A stretch of DNA of 64,000 bases from Janthinobacterium sp. 64 (GTDB lineage: Bacteria > Pseudomonadota > Gammaproteobacteria > Burkholderiales > Burkholderiaceae_D): positions 4,464,001 through 4,528,000 of the forward strand of contig NZ_PHUG01000001.1 in NCBI RefSeq assembly GCF_002813325.1, read 5' to 3'. This document shows, in pieces, positions 10,268 through 23,829 of this stretch; position 1 is the first letter of the stretch; each line of letters opens with the position of its first letter. The notes under the pieces were generated by a model. The model saw nothing but the letters and a program-made list of their open reading frames with translations, had not been told where the DNA came from and ran no database searches. A program made the translations under genes and the position numbers.

Positions 10268-11267
10268 AACGTTTATTTCCGCAGCGATCGGCAGCGTGGC
10301 CGGCATGGCGGGCGTTATTTTGCCTGGCAGCATGGCGCGCGGCACGGCCACGGCATCCGGCGTGCGGCCTTATCAAGGCGCCGCGCTGGCGTTTGGCACG
10401 ACGATCGCCATCACCGTGTCGCACCACGATCAGCACCAGGCCGAACTGGCGATTGAAGACGCCTTGCACGCGGCCAGGAATATCGACCGCTTGATGAGTA
10501 TTTACAGCCCGGCCAGCCAAGTCTTTCAGCTGAACCGCGATGGCCGCCTGGCCCGGCCGGATGCGCATCTGCTGGCCGTGCTGTCGCAGGCGCAAGCCTT
10601 GTCGCAATGGAGCGATGGGGCGTTTGATATCACCGTGCAGCCTTTATGGCAGCTGTTTCGCGCGGCGGCAGACCAGGCACGCATGCCGACGGACACATTG
10701 CGTCGCGCAGCGCAGGCGCGGGTAGGCTGGCGGCAACTGGCTTGGGATAGCCGCGAAGTGCGTTTTCTTCAGCCCGGCATGGCGCTGACCTTGAATGGTC
10801 TGGCGCAAGGCTACGCGGCGGACATGGCGCTGGCGGCCGTGCAGGCGCGCGGTATACGGCACGCGCTGCTCGACACGGGCGAATTCATTGCGCGCGGACA
10901 GCGCTCCCTGCGCCGTCCGTGGACCTTGGGGATCCAGGATCCGCGCGATGCAGAAATCCTGGCGGCCACCTTGAAAGTGGAGGGGCGCAGCGTGGCCACG
11001 TCAGGCGATTACGAATGCAGTTTTACGCCTGACTTCGTGCATCACCACATCTTCGACCCCGCGAACGGTGATTCGCCGCGCGAACTGGCCAGCGTGACCG
11101 TGCTGGCGCCCACGGGCTTGCTGGCCGATGGCTTGTCGACGGCCTTCATGGTGACGGGCGCGGCGCGCGCGCATGCGATGGCCGCACACATGGAAGGCGT
11201 CGACCTGATGACCATCGACAAGCAGGGCCGACGCGAGATGTCGCCCGGCTTTTCCCGTCTACTCTAG
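10257..11267 (+). CDS. apbE: FAD:protein FMN transferase (ApbE family)
   Basis: This 336-residue exported enzyme moves FMN from FAD onto a Thr of target proteins. The N-terminus has a twin-arginine-like motif (RRTFIS) and a hydrophobic stretch. ApbE features include LMSIYSPASQVFQLN, DGAFDITVQPLW, LNGLAQGYAAD and LDTGEF. The ATG at 10257 has GAGGAG upstream and overlaps the NosR-like gene by 11 bp, implying translational coupling. The obvious substrate is the SKATAS motif of that neighbour; nosR and the apbE homologue nosX are paired in the same way in denitrifiers. Confidence 0.92.
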   Translation: MQRRTFISAAIGSVAGMAGVILPGSMARGTATASGVRPYQGAALAFGTTIAITVSHHDQHQAELAIEDALHAARNIDRLMSIYSPASQVFQLNRDGRLARPDAHLLAVLSQAQALSQWSDGAFDITVQPLWQLFRAAADQARMPTDTLRRAAQARVGWRQLAWDSREVRFLQPGMALTLNGLAQGYAADMALAAVQARGIRHALLDTGEFIARGQRSLRRPWTLGIQDPRDAEILAATLKVEGRSVATSGDYECSFTPDFVHHHIFDPANGDSPRELASVTVLAPTGLLADGLSTAFMVTGAARAHAMAAHMEGVDLMTIDKQGRREMSPGFSRLL

Positions 11268-11268
11268 G

Positions 11269-13257
11269 CTACTTCAGATGCGGTACTTTGCGATAGATCG
11301 TGTTGCGCGACACGCCCAGGGCCCGCGCCGTGGCCGAGACGTTGCCGCCGTGTGCATCGAGCGACTTGAGGATCGCGCTTTGTTCCATTTCTTCCAGGTT
11401 GGCGCCGGCGGCGATCATGCGGTCCGTGCTGGCGCTGGCGGCAGTCGCTTGCGTCATCTCAATATCGTCGAGGAAATCATCAGGCATGTGGCGCAGACAG
11501 ATTTCATGCTCGTCGCCCGCCATGACGATGGCCGTGCGCAACAGGTTCGTCAGCTGGCGGAAATTTCCCGGCCATTTGTGCTGGTGAAACATGCGCAGGA
11601 TGTCCGGCGCCACCGTGTAGCGCGTATCGGGCGCTTCCGTTGCGAGGATCTTTTTCACGACTGTATCCAGGTCGGTGCGTTCACGCAGCGGCGGCAGTTT
11701 GACCACCAGGCCATTCAGGCGGTAATACAAGTCTTCGCGGAACAGTCCCTTGGCCATGCGTTCGCGCAAGTTGTGGTTCGTGGCGCAAATGAGTTCCACA
11801 TTAACGGTGATCGATTTGCTGCTGCCCAGCGGGGTGACCATGCGTTCCTGCAGCACGCGCAACAGCCGTGCCTGCAAGCCAAACGGCATGTCGCCGATTT
11901 CATCGAGGAACAGGGTGCCGCCATTGGCTTGCAGGATCTTGCCTATCGCCCCTTTCTTGCGCGCGCCCGTAAATGCCCCGTCTTCATAGCCGAACAGTTC
12001 AGACTCGATCAGGGTTTCCGGAATCGATGCGCAATTGACGGCAATGAACGGCCCCATGGCCCTCGGCGAGTCGTTATGGATGGCTTGCGCCAGCAATTCC
12101 TTGCCGGTGCCCGTTTCGCCCATGACGAGGATGGGAATGTCGCGTCCCAATACCTTGTTGACCTTTTCGATCACCAGTTCCAGTTGCGGATCGCCCGTGC
12201 GCAGGTAGCGCAGGCCCGACAGGCGGCGCGCCGCGTTGGCCGCATGGCTGGCCGGCGCGGGAACCTGGGCCGGCACGGCGTTGATATCGCTATGGTCGGT
12301 GCTGGCAGTGAAACCGTGCTGGAAGACGCTATTGGACAAGCGCAACTGCGCGCGCCCATACACGCGCACGCCGCTGTGCATGCACAGGTTCAGCAAACCG
12401 GGTGAAGCCGTGCGGTAATGTTCGTACAGGGCAGACACGGGCAAGCCGAACAGTGAACTGAAGGTATGCGATTGCAGCGCGGCGAATGACAGGCCCAGCT
12501 GGAACAAACCGTTTTTATTGGCGGATAAAAACCGTCCGCCCGGCGTGAATGAGGCGATGCCTTCCATCAAGGTGCCGATGAATTCGGGACGCGCGTGGAA
12601 GTGCACGGTGATGGCGTCTTCGAAGGTGGCGGAAAACAGCTGATTTTCGATCATCAGCGCCGACATGCGCACCAGGGCCATCGTATGCTTGTGAAAACTG
12701 CGCTGGTCGCTCGATACGTCCAGCACGCCGATGACATTGCCCCTGTGATCAGTGATCGGTGCCGCTGAGCACGTCAGAAAATGATTGGCGGCCAGGTAAT
12801 GCTGGTCCGCATGGACCAAGGTCGGCACTTTCTCCGTGATGGCCGTGCCGATGGCATTCGTGCCGCGGCTTTGTTCCGACCATGCCACGCCCGGCTGCAG
12901 CGCCACGCGGTTGGCTTTCTCCAGGAAATCATCGTCGCCCAGCGAATGCACGATGACGCCGTTGGCATCCGTCAATATCACCATATTGTGCGTGTTGACG
13001 ATTTGCTGGTACAGGGTTTCCATCGCCGGCAGTGCGTGCGTGTGCAGCATGCGGTTTTGCTCGATCAGCAGTGACAGGTCGGATTTGCCGGCCGGCGTAA
13101 AGTCGGGCGTGGCCGTGGGCGACAGGCCAAAGGCGACGGAGCGCTGATGGGAAGTTTCAATGATGACGGGGACGTTGTCTTGCCCTGCCGGCAAAATGTT
13201 CGCGTCCGCGATGGACGAAAACGGTGCGCTACGGTAAGTAGCTGACGGTTGATACAT
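11269..13257 (-). CDS. sigma-54-dependent transcriptional activator (AcoR family)
   Basis: This 662-residue regulator has a GAF sensor-like region (about 60-190) and an AAA+ domain with Walker A GETGTGKE (about 380-387). The sigma-54 contact loop GAFTGA lies at about 427-432, and a C-terminal Fis-type helix-turn-helix ends ARALGVSRNTIYRKV. AcoR-family proteins activate alcohol, acetoin and glycerol catabolic genes. The ATG at 13257 has GGAGG upstream; an earlier in-frame ATG at 13329 lacks one. It is convergent with apbE, the two stop codons being a base apart. Three sigma-54 promoters in the locus are its likely targets, and operator B at 13311 suggests autoregulation. The signal it senses is not visible. 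Confidence 0.92.
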   Translation of the reverse strand: MYQPSATYRSAPFSSIADANILPAGQDNVPVIIETSHQRSVAFGLSPTATPDFTPAGKSDLSLLIEQNRMLHTHALPAMETLYQQIVNTHNMVILTDANGVIVHSLGDDDFLEKANRVALQPGVAWSEQSRGTNAIGTAITEKVPTLVHADQHYLAANHFLTCSAAPITDHRGNVIGVLDVSSDQRSFHKHTMALVRMSALMIENQLFSATFEDAITVHFHARPEFIGTLMEGIASFTPGGRFLSANKNGLFQLGLSFAALQSHTFSSLFGLPVSALYEHYRTASPGLLNLCMHSGVRVYGRAQLRLSNSVFQHGFTASTDHSDINAVPAQVPAPASHAANAARRLSGLRYLRTGDPQLELVIEKVNKVLGRDIPILVMGETGTGKELLAQAIHNDSPRAMGPFIAVNCASIPETLIESELFGYEDGAFTGARKKGAIGKILQANGGTLFLDEIGDMPFGLQARLLRVLQERMVTPLGSSKSITVNVELICATNHNLRERMAKGLFREDLYYRLNGLVVKLPPLRERTDLDTVVKKILATEAPDTRYTVAPDILRMFHQHKWPGNFRQLTNLLRTAIVMAGDEHEICLRHMPDDFLDDIEMTQATAASASTDRMIAAGANLEEMEQSAILKSLDAHGGNVSATARALGVSRNTIYRKVPHLK

Positions 13258-13310
13258 GATCTCGTTGCCTCCGTTGGGCCCTGTACTGGGCGCTCTTTTG
13301 AATATCGAGA

Positions 13311-13329
13311 GTGTTCCATAATGTAGCAC
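13311..13329. promoter_or_regulatory. candidate autoregulatory site (operator B)
   Basis: GTGTTCCA-TAA-TGTAGCAC matches operator A at 2671 in the left half (GTGTTCCA), the inner TG and the following CACCTGT. On the minus strand it covers a possible -10 (TACATT) of the regulator gene, with a weak TTTGCT 18 bases upstream. Autorepression is therefore possible. Confidence 0.5.
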
Positions 13330-13476
13330 CTGTCACGGATGGGAGCAAAGCAAAGCGAACCGGGCTATCCCCAGTGTTGCTGCCAGGCCCAGAGTTGCTC
13401 CTCTCAGTGGACAGTGCATAGAGCTGTATAAGCAAGTGTGGTGCCAGGGGCGTTTCACGGGGTGCAAAAATAGCCC

Positions 13477-13505
13477 TTGCAGGGTGCGCGGGGCAGGGCT
13501 ATAAT
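13477..13505 (+). promoter_or_regulatory. rRNA operon promoter
   Basis: TTGCAG (13477-13482), a 17-base spacer and TATAAT (13500-13505) are followed by a GC-rich discriminator (TCGCCCCC), as in stringently controlled rRNA promoters. It is about 375 bp before the 16S gene. Confidence 0.85.
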
Positions 13506-13881
13506 TCGCCCCCTCGCTGAACGACGCATGCAAATGCCGAGTGAGACGAGAAAAGAAGGAGTTGACGGATGTAGTGAAATGCTTCATACTCTTCCTTCTT
13601 CGCAGCTGACAAACACAACGCTTTGTCGATAGCGCGAAAGCAGTAACCGAATACAGTTCTTTAACAATTAACAGTCGATAAGTGTGGGCATTTGATGTAA
13701 GTGCAGCGCTGCGCAAGCAGCGTAAAACTTAAAATATCAAATGTTCACAAGAAATAATGAAATAGGCGCTACGAAAGTAGTGGCCTGTCAGTTTTTTGAG
13801 TGAGCAAATCTTTTGCAATGCAAAAGATTTGGATGGTAGTGATACTGTCCGACCTGTCAGAAATGACATTAAACAGAGATT
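13506..13881 (+). other. rRNA operon leader
   Basis: This untranslated leader has a boxA-like element GTTCTTTAACAAT at 13656-13668. The 5' strand of the pre-16S processing stem is at 13676-13697. It pairs with 15445-15466 over 11 and 9 bp around a two-base mismatch, an RNase III-type stem. No protein gene is seen. Confidence 0.75.
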
Positions 13882-15415
<1,534 letters not shown>

Positions 15416-15510
15416 GAGTTTGCACGAATCAGTAATGATTCACGCATCAAATGTTCACACTTATCGGCTGTTTAATTAAGAAGAAACAGTAGTCGTAGTA
15501 GTTCCGCGTT

Positions 15511-15587
15511 GGGGCTGTAGCTCAGCTGGTTAGAGCACCGTGTTGATAACGCGGGGGTCGTTGGTTCGAGTCCAACCAGCCCTACCA
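15511..15587 (+). tRNA. tRNA-Ile (GAT anticodon)
   Basis: A 77-base cloverleaf. The acceptor GGGGCTG pairs with CAGCCCT, the anticodon loop is TTGATAA, the T-arm carries GGTTCGAGTCC, and CCA is encoded. It lies in the 16S-23S spacer. Confidence 0.98.
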
Positions 15588-15599
15588 GTAAAAATTCCC

Positions 15600-15675
15600 G
15601 GGGGATTAGCTCAGCTGGGAGAGCACCTGCTTTGCAAGCAGGGGGTCGTCGGTTCGATCCCGTCATCCTCCACCA
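15600..15675 (+). tRNA. tRNA-Ala (TGC anticodon)
   Basis: A 76-base cloverleaf. The acceptor GGGGGAT pairs with ATCCTCC, the anticodon loop is TTTGCAA, the T-arm carries GGTTCGATCCC, and CCA is encoded. It lies 12 bases after tRNA-Ile. Confidence 0.98.
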
Positions 15676-15755
15676 CGTTTTACTCGAAAGTGCAAATGTA
15701 AGCCAGTCAAACAGACCCGGTTTAGATTTGATCTTTTAGCGATCAAAGCTGTTTC

Positions 15756-15786
15756 GTTCTTTAACAATCTGGAAGAAGTAAAGATT
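15756..15786 (+). promoter_or_regulatory. spacer boxA and 5' strand of the pre-23S processing stem
   Basis: GTTCTTTAACAAT at 15756-15768 repeats the leader boxA. The adjacent 15769-15786 pairs with 18884-18901 along 18 positions with one G-U, forming the RNase III stem around pre-23S rRNA. Confidence 0.75.
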
Positions 15787-15935
15787 ATTTATTGATCAAG
15801 TCTATGCGTGCAGAAATGCATGAGGCGACTTGATGGGTAATGATTGTATGTATCAACAAACAAGCAACAACGTTGTACTTTCTTATTCCTGTAACGCTCT
15901 TTCATCATGCAAATGATGAGAGGCTAACGTTATAG

Positions 15936-18811
<2,876 letters not shown>

Positions 18812-18947
18812 ATAACCTTAGCAGGTACAGAGGATAAGACGGTACAACGTTGCGTGTTTGTTGATACTACCAGTCATTACCCCAATCTTTGCTTCTTCCA
18901 GATTCAGGCTTTGTCGCTCCATTGAGGACAAATGCCAGTACAAGTTA

Positions 18948-19064
18948 TGCCTGATGACCATAGCAAGTTGGTCCCACCCCTTCCCATCCCGAACAGGACC
19001 GTGAAACAACTTTGCGCCGATGATAGTGCTGCAACCAGTGTGAAAGTAGGTTATCGTCAGGCTT
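18948..19064 (+). rRNA. rrf: 5S ribosomal RNA, copy 1
   Basis: A 5S rRNA of about 117 bases. TGCCTGATGACCATAGC at the 5' end pairs with GTCAGGCTT at the 3' end, and TCCCATCCCGAACAGG and GCGCCGATGATAGTG are conserved. It follows the 23S gene within the operon and is closed by the terminator at 19081. Confidence 0.95.
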
Positions 19065-19080
19065 GTTATACGCAGTAGAG

Positions 19081-19113
19081 AAAAACCCGATCAGCAATGG
19101 TCGGGTTTTTTTT
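19081..19113 (+). terminator. terminator between the two 5S genes
   Basis: AAACCCGA pairs with TCGGGTTT around a 10-base loop and is followed by a run of eight T. Confidence 0.85.
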
Positions 19114-19169
19114 CGTCTGGTGGTTTTATCGCGACAAATCGCCACTTTTATCCCCATCTTCAGGCAAAT

Positions 19170-19180
19170 TGCTATATAAT
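19170..19180 (+). promoter_or_regulatory. possible promoter of the second 5S gene
   Basis: TGCTATATAAT contains an extended -10 (TGC-TATATA, or TATAAT at 19175). It is followed by TCGCCTCCTC, much like the rrn promoter discriminator at 13506. No convincing -35 is seen. Confidence 0.4.
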
Positions 19181-19239
19181 TCGCCTCCTCAGATCAGATG
19201 GTTTGCTGCCCCGTTGGGAGCAGGCTGTTGAAAAAGTTA

Positions 19240-19356
19240 TGCCTGATGACCATAGCAAGTTGGTCCCACCCCTTCCCATCCCGAACAGGACCGTGAAACA
19301 ACTTTGCGCCGATGATAGTGCTGCAACCAGTGTGAAAGTAGGTTATCGTCAGGCTT
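19240..19356 (+). rRNA. rrf: 5S ribosomal RNA, copy 2
   Basis: This second 5S gene appears identical to copy 1 by eye, including a few flanking bases (GTTA before, GTTAT after). It lies beyond the copy 1 terminator and has its own terminator at 19364. It may be transcribed independently or by read-through. Confidence 0.95.
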
Positions 19357-19363
19357 GTTATAT

Positions 19364-19395
19364 AAAAAAACCCCGCTAGGTGCGGGGTTTTTTTT
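19364..19395. terminator. terminator after the second 5S gene
   Basis: CCCCGC pairs with GCGGGG around TAGGT, flanked by seven A and eight T. It can stop both the rrn operon and the convergent DUF1840 gene. Confidence 0.85.
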
Positions 19396-19415
19396 CGTCT
19401 GCAACATTCATCGGA

Positions 19416-19760
19416 TCAGATGCCCCAGGTGATGCTTTCATTTTCCGCCTTGGCCGAGCGCAGCATTTCCATCAAGGGATAGGCGCGCTGCGAAAAATGC
19501 ACTTTTTGCGCGCGTGCATGGGCGCCCGATTCGCCATCTTCCAATGTTTCCGGGGTATGCGCATCGTGTTCGATGTCATTTTCCGGATGCAGTTTGCTTT
19601 CCGCGACTTCTTTTTCCAGCAGGGCCAGGGCATCGCCCGCTTCAGCTGGCGTGATGACGCCGCGCGTGGGGTTCTTGTGCAGGATGTCGAGGATGCGCTG
19701 GGCATGTTCCTGGTACATCAGCACTTCTGGGGAGGATTTGGATTTGAATGAGATCAACAT
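19416..19760 (-). CDS. DUF1840 domain-containing protein
   Basis: This 114-residue cytoplasmic protein begins MLISFKSKSSPEVLMY and ends with SQRAYPLMEMLRSA, both characteristic of the DUF1840 family found mainly in beta- and gammaproteobacteria. The central part is acidic and probably disordered (HPENDIEHDAHTPETLEDG). No catalytic motif is visible and the function is unknown. It stands alone, convergent with the 5S genes, with 180 bp before the next gene on the same strand. Confidence 0.85.
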   Translation of the reverse strand: MLISFKSKSSPEVLMYQEHAQRILDILHKNPTRGVITPAEAGDALALLEKEVAESKLHPENDIEHDAHTPETLEDGESGAHARAQKVHFSQRAYPLMEMLRSAKAENESITWGI

Positions 19761-19940
19761 AAGCGCTTTCTGAGACTTGTTGTTAGTGTCGAAACAATAT
19801 CACGACTTGAAATATCGCACAGACCGTCCGTTTGCCCGGATTGCATATTTGCAAGCCGGATAGGGCCATCTGTTGGACAACACACGTATTTACAAGAGCT
19901 TGCTTACCGCAACAACAGCCGTTTAAGCGATCGTTAAGTC

Positions 19941-20486
19941 TCAATCCAGTTTCACTGAGTCCATGAAGGTGTCGATGGTGTCACGCGACAGCTTGCTTTC
20001 TTCGCCGAGAATGATGATCTGGAAGATGCGTTTATCCTGTGCCACAAAACGCCCGACCAGCAGGACGGGTTTTCCTTGCTGCGTCCCCGTCGCTTCGACG
20101 CTGAGCGAGCTGCGCTGGTGCGTTCCGGCCGCCGTGCTGCTGGCTGCCGAGGCCGATTTTTCGCTGCGCACGGTGCCATTGATATTTTTCAACAGGGCAG
20201 TCTGCATGGCGGGCAAGGCCGCTTGCGCCTGTTCTGCGCTGTCGAGTACGGCGCTGCCGATGGCGAAGGTATTGCCATCAACCTCGCTCGCCGTCATGGT
20301 GAGGCTGACTTTCTTGCCATCGAGATCGATCTCGCGTGTCAGCACGGCCGGCTTGCCTGGAAACAGGGCCGTGAACTGGGCGTCGGGGCTGCGATAGTCG
20401 CGCCAGTCGAATTTCGGACTGCACGCGGACAGGATGCTGGCGGCCGCGAGCGTAGCCAGCAAGAGAGCAAGTGATGGTTTTTTCAT
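19941..20486 (-). CDS. hypothetical lipoprotein
   Basis: This 181-residue protein has a lipoprotein signal: a lysine-containing N-terminus, a hydrophobic core and the lipobox ILSAC (Cys25). The mature part is one domain of mixed alpha/beta character (FTALFPGKPAVLTREIDLDG, then FVAQDKRIFQIIILGEE, then DTIDTFMDSVKL), resembling small periplasmic proteins seen next to housekeeping genes. The start at 20486 was chosen because it alone gives a coherent signal peptide; no strong ribosome site is seen. It lies downstream of comM on the same strand. The function is unknown. Confidence 0.75.
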   Translation of the reverse strand: MKKPSLALLLATLAAASILSACSPKFDWRDYRSPDAQFTALFPGKPAVLTREIDLDGKKVSLTMTASEVDGNTFAIGSAVLDSAEQAQAALPAMQTALLKNINGTVRSEKSASAASSTAAGTHQRSSLSVEATGTQQGKPVLLVGRFVAQDKRIFQIIILGEESKLSRDTIDTFMDSVKLD

Positions 20487-20550
20487 CAGCAGATGGTAGC
20501 AGTGCCGCCAGTCCCGTGCAATCGCGCACGTGTGGCTTTCACTGGTCGCT

Positions 20551-22071
20551 TTATATTTCACGCAGCACGCGCCGGTACTGGATCGCTTCGGCAACATGCG
20601 CCTGCGTGATGTCAGGGCTGCCCGCCAGGTCCGCGATACTGCGCGCCACGCGCAATACCCGGTGGTAGGTGCGTGCGGACCAGTGCAGACGCGCCATGGC
20701 GCCATGCAGCAACTGTTCGCCATGCGTTTCCAGACGACAATGCTGTTCAATTTCCGTGCTGCTCAGGCGCTGGTTCGCTTTTCCCTGGCGTGCCAGTTGC
20801 AGGGCAAAGGCTGCCGCTACCCGGGTGGCGATGGCTTGCGTGCTTTCACCGGCGCCAGCGTGTCGGCCCAGCGCCGCCGGTGGCATGGCGGCAACTTCGA
20901 TTTGCAGGTCGATACGGTCGAGCAGCGGGCCGGACAGGCGATTGTGATAACGGAGCACGGCGTCCGGCGTGCAGCGGCAACGGCCCGAAGCGTGGCCAAG
21001 ATAGCCGCACGGGCAGGGATTCATGGCGGCGATCAACTGAAAGCGGGCAGGAAACTCGGCCTGGCGGGCCGCGCGTGAAATGCTGATGACGCCCGATTCC
21101 ATCGGCTGGCGCAAGACATCGAGTACCCGGCGCTGGAATTCGGCGATTTCATCGAGAAACAGCACGCCGCAGTGGGCCAGCGAGATTTCTCCCGGGCGCG
21201 GCACGTTGCCGCCGCCCACCAGGGCTACGCCGGACGCCGTCTGATGCGGCGCGCGATAGGGACGGCGTTTCCAGTGTTCCACCTTGAAGTGACCACCCAG
21301 CGAATGGACGGCAGCCGATTCCAGCGCCTCTGCATCGCTCATGGGCGGCAGCACGCCGGGAAAGCGACTGGCCAGCATGGTCTTGCCCGCGCCTGGAGGG
21401 CCAATCATCAAGACGTTGTGACCGCCCGCGGCCGCCACTTCCAGTGCGCGTCGCGCTTGCTGCTGCCCTTGCACATCGGCAAAGTCGGGATATGCAAAAA
21501 CCTGTGCTGCCAGCACGGGCTGGTGGCGTTGCAGGGCCGTGTGGCTGGCGGGCGCGGCAAAGTGCGCGCAGACCTCGAGCAGGCTGTGGGCGGGATAGAT
21601 GCAGGCATCGCTGACGAGAGCGGCCTCGTCCGCGTTCGCCTGCGGCAGGATGAAGGCGCGTGGTGCGCCCGACTGGCTGCGCTGCATGGCAAAAGTCATG
21701 GCCAGCGCGCCGCGGATGGGACGCAGCTGGCCCGAGAGCGACAGTTCGCCCGCGAATTCATAGTGGTGTAATTGGTCGCCCGGCAACTGGCCGGAGGCGG
21801 CCAGGATGCCCAGCGCAATGGGCAAGTCGAAGCGGCCCGATTCCTTGGGCAGGTCTGCCGGCGCCAGATTGGCCGTGATGCGCCGTGCCGGCATCTCAAA
21901 GCCGCAATTTTGCAGCGCGGCCCGCACGCGGTCGCGCGATTCCTTCACTTCCGTATCCGGCAGGCCGACGATGGTAAATGAGGGCAAGCCATTGGCAAGG
22001 TGGACTTCGACACTTACCTCGGGCGCCTCCATGCCGGCCAGGGCGCGGCTTTTCAGGACGGCCAGACTCAT
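20551..22071 (-). CDS. comM: YifB/ComM family Mg-chelatase-like AAA+ ATPase
   Basis: This 506-residue protein has an N-terminal Lon-like ChlI domain (about 1-165) and a central AAA+ domain with Walker A GPPGAGKT (224-231). The sensor region carries CPCGYLGH and CRCTPD, and the C-terminal Mg-chelatase domain ends near RTYHRVLRVARSIADL. In Vibrio and Acinetobacter, ComM is a hexameric helicase that promotes branch migration during natural transformation, but homologues occur in non-competent species too. The ATG at 22071 follows GGGGAG. The lipoprotein gene lies downstream and ubiK upstream, all on the minus strand. Confidence 0.93.
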   Translation of the reverse strand: MSLAVLKSRALAGMEAPEVSVEVHLANGLPSFTIVGLPDTEVKESRDRVRAALQNCGFEMPARRITANLAPADLPKESGRFDLPIALGILAASGQLPGDQLHHYEFAGELSLSGQLRPIRGALAMTFAMQRSQSGAPRAFILPQANADEAALVSDACIYPAHSLLEVCAHFAAPASHTALQRHQPVLAAQVFAYPDFADVQGQQQARRALEVAAAGGHNVLMIGPPGAGKTMLASRFPGVLPPMSDAEALESAAVHSLGGHFKVEHWKRRPYRAPHQTASGVALVGGGNVPRPGEISLAHCGVLFLDEIAEFQRRVLDVLRQPMESGVISISRAARQAEFPARFQLIAAMNPCPCGYLGHASGRCRCTPDAVLRYHNRLSGPLLDRIDLQIEVAAMPPAALGRHAGAGESTQAIATRVAAAFALQLARQGKANQRLSSTEIEQHCRLETHGEQLLHGAMARLHWSARTYHRVLRVARSIADLAGSPDITQAHVAEAIQYRRVLREI

Positions 22072-22182
22072 CAGACTCCCCTGTGGCGCGAGCGCGGTCA
22101 GGATCAGTCTAGCGCTTGAAGCGCTGTCAGGCTTGAGATATGCCAGCAAGGCCGTGCATAACGCGACCTTGCTGGCGGTACT

Positions 22183-22431
22183 TTATGCCTTTGGGTCGTT
22201 CAGGCGCGTTTCCAGTTCGATCAGGCGCAATTCCAGTGCGTCGAGCTTGGCGCGGGTCTTGGCCAGCACTTGCGCCTGGATATCGAATTCTTCGCGCGTG
22301 ACGAGATCGAGGCGGGCGAAGCCCTGGGTCATCATCGATTTCACGTTTTTCTCGATATCCTTGGCCGGCGAGTTTTCGATGGCCTGGTGAATCTTGCCTT
22401 GCAAGTCGTTAAAGAAGGTATTCATGTCCAT
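22183..22431 (-). CDS. ubiK: ubiquinone biosynthesis accessory factor UbiK
   Basis: This 82-residue protein of the YqiC/BMFP family begins MDMNTFFNDLQGKIHQAI. It has an amphipathic N-terminal half (about 1-45) and a C-terminal coiled coil (about 48-80, with the pattern TRAKLDALELRLIELETRL). In E. coli, UbiK trimerises, binds lipids and supports UbiJ in aerobic ubiquinone synthesis. It is divergent from the torF-glnK-amtB operon, whose NtrC-like site lies 30-50 bp upstream of this gene and could influence it. Confidence 0.9.
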   Translation of the reverse strand: MDMNTFFNDLQGKIHQAIENSPAKDIEKNVKSMMTQGFARLDLVTREEFDIQAQVLAKTRAKLDALELRLIELETRLNDPKA

Positions 22432-22462
22432 GGTCAGTCCTTTTATGGTGCGGCATGTGCAT

Positions 22463-22479
22463 CGCACCATTGCGGTGCA
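22463..22479. promoter_or_regulatory. NtrC-type enhancer site
   Basis: GCACC-ATTGC-GGTGC (22464-22478) matches the NtrC consensus GCACC-N5-GGTGC exactly. It lies about 140 bp upstream of the sigma-54 promoter at 22603. A further GGTGC lies on each side (22447, 22495), possibly weaker half-sites. Confidence 0.75.
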
Positions 22480-22602
22480 CAGCAGTGTTAATCTGGTGCG
22501 GAAATAGGCAAATCTACAACGCTTCAGCAGTCCATACCCGCATGTCCAAGGGCTTGCAGGGTATGTATGGACGGAAATGCACCTGTCAAGGTGGCTGAGA
22601 GC

Positions 22603-22618
22603 TGGCACGTATTCTGCT
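22603..22618 (+). promoter_or_regulatory. sigma-54 promoter of torF-glnK-amtB
   Basis: TGGCACGTATTCTGCT fits TGGCACG-N4-TTGCT with one mismatch and exact GG/GC spacing. It lies 83 bp before the torF start. Confidence 0.75.
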
Positions 22619-22700
22619 AAAGAAGGTATGAACGCTTTGTGATCTCCAGCCAAGATTTTAAACCTCAACCGCTTTAAAAGTTCAATAAAAGGGAATCGCC

Positions 22701-23818
<1,118 letters not shown>

Positions 23819-23829
23819 GGGGAATATTG

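Noticed and set aside
8156..11267. Denitrification (nos) gene cluster
   Set aside because: Only NosR-like and ApbE-like genes are present; no nosZ, nosD, nosF, nosY or nosL. The setting is alcohol oxidation.
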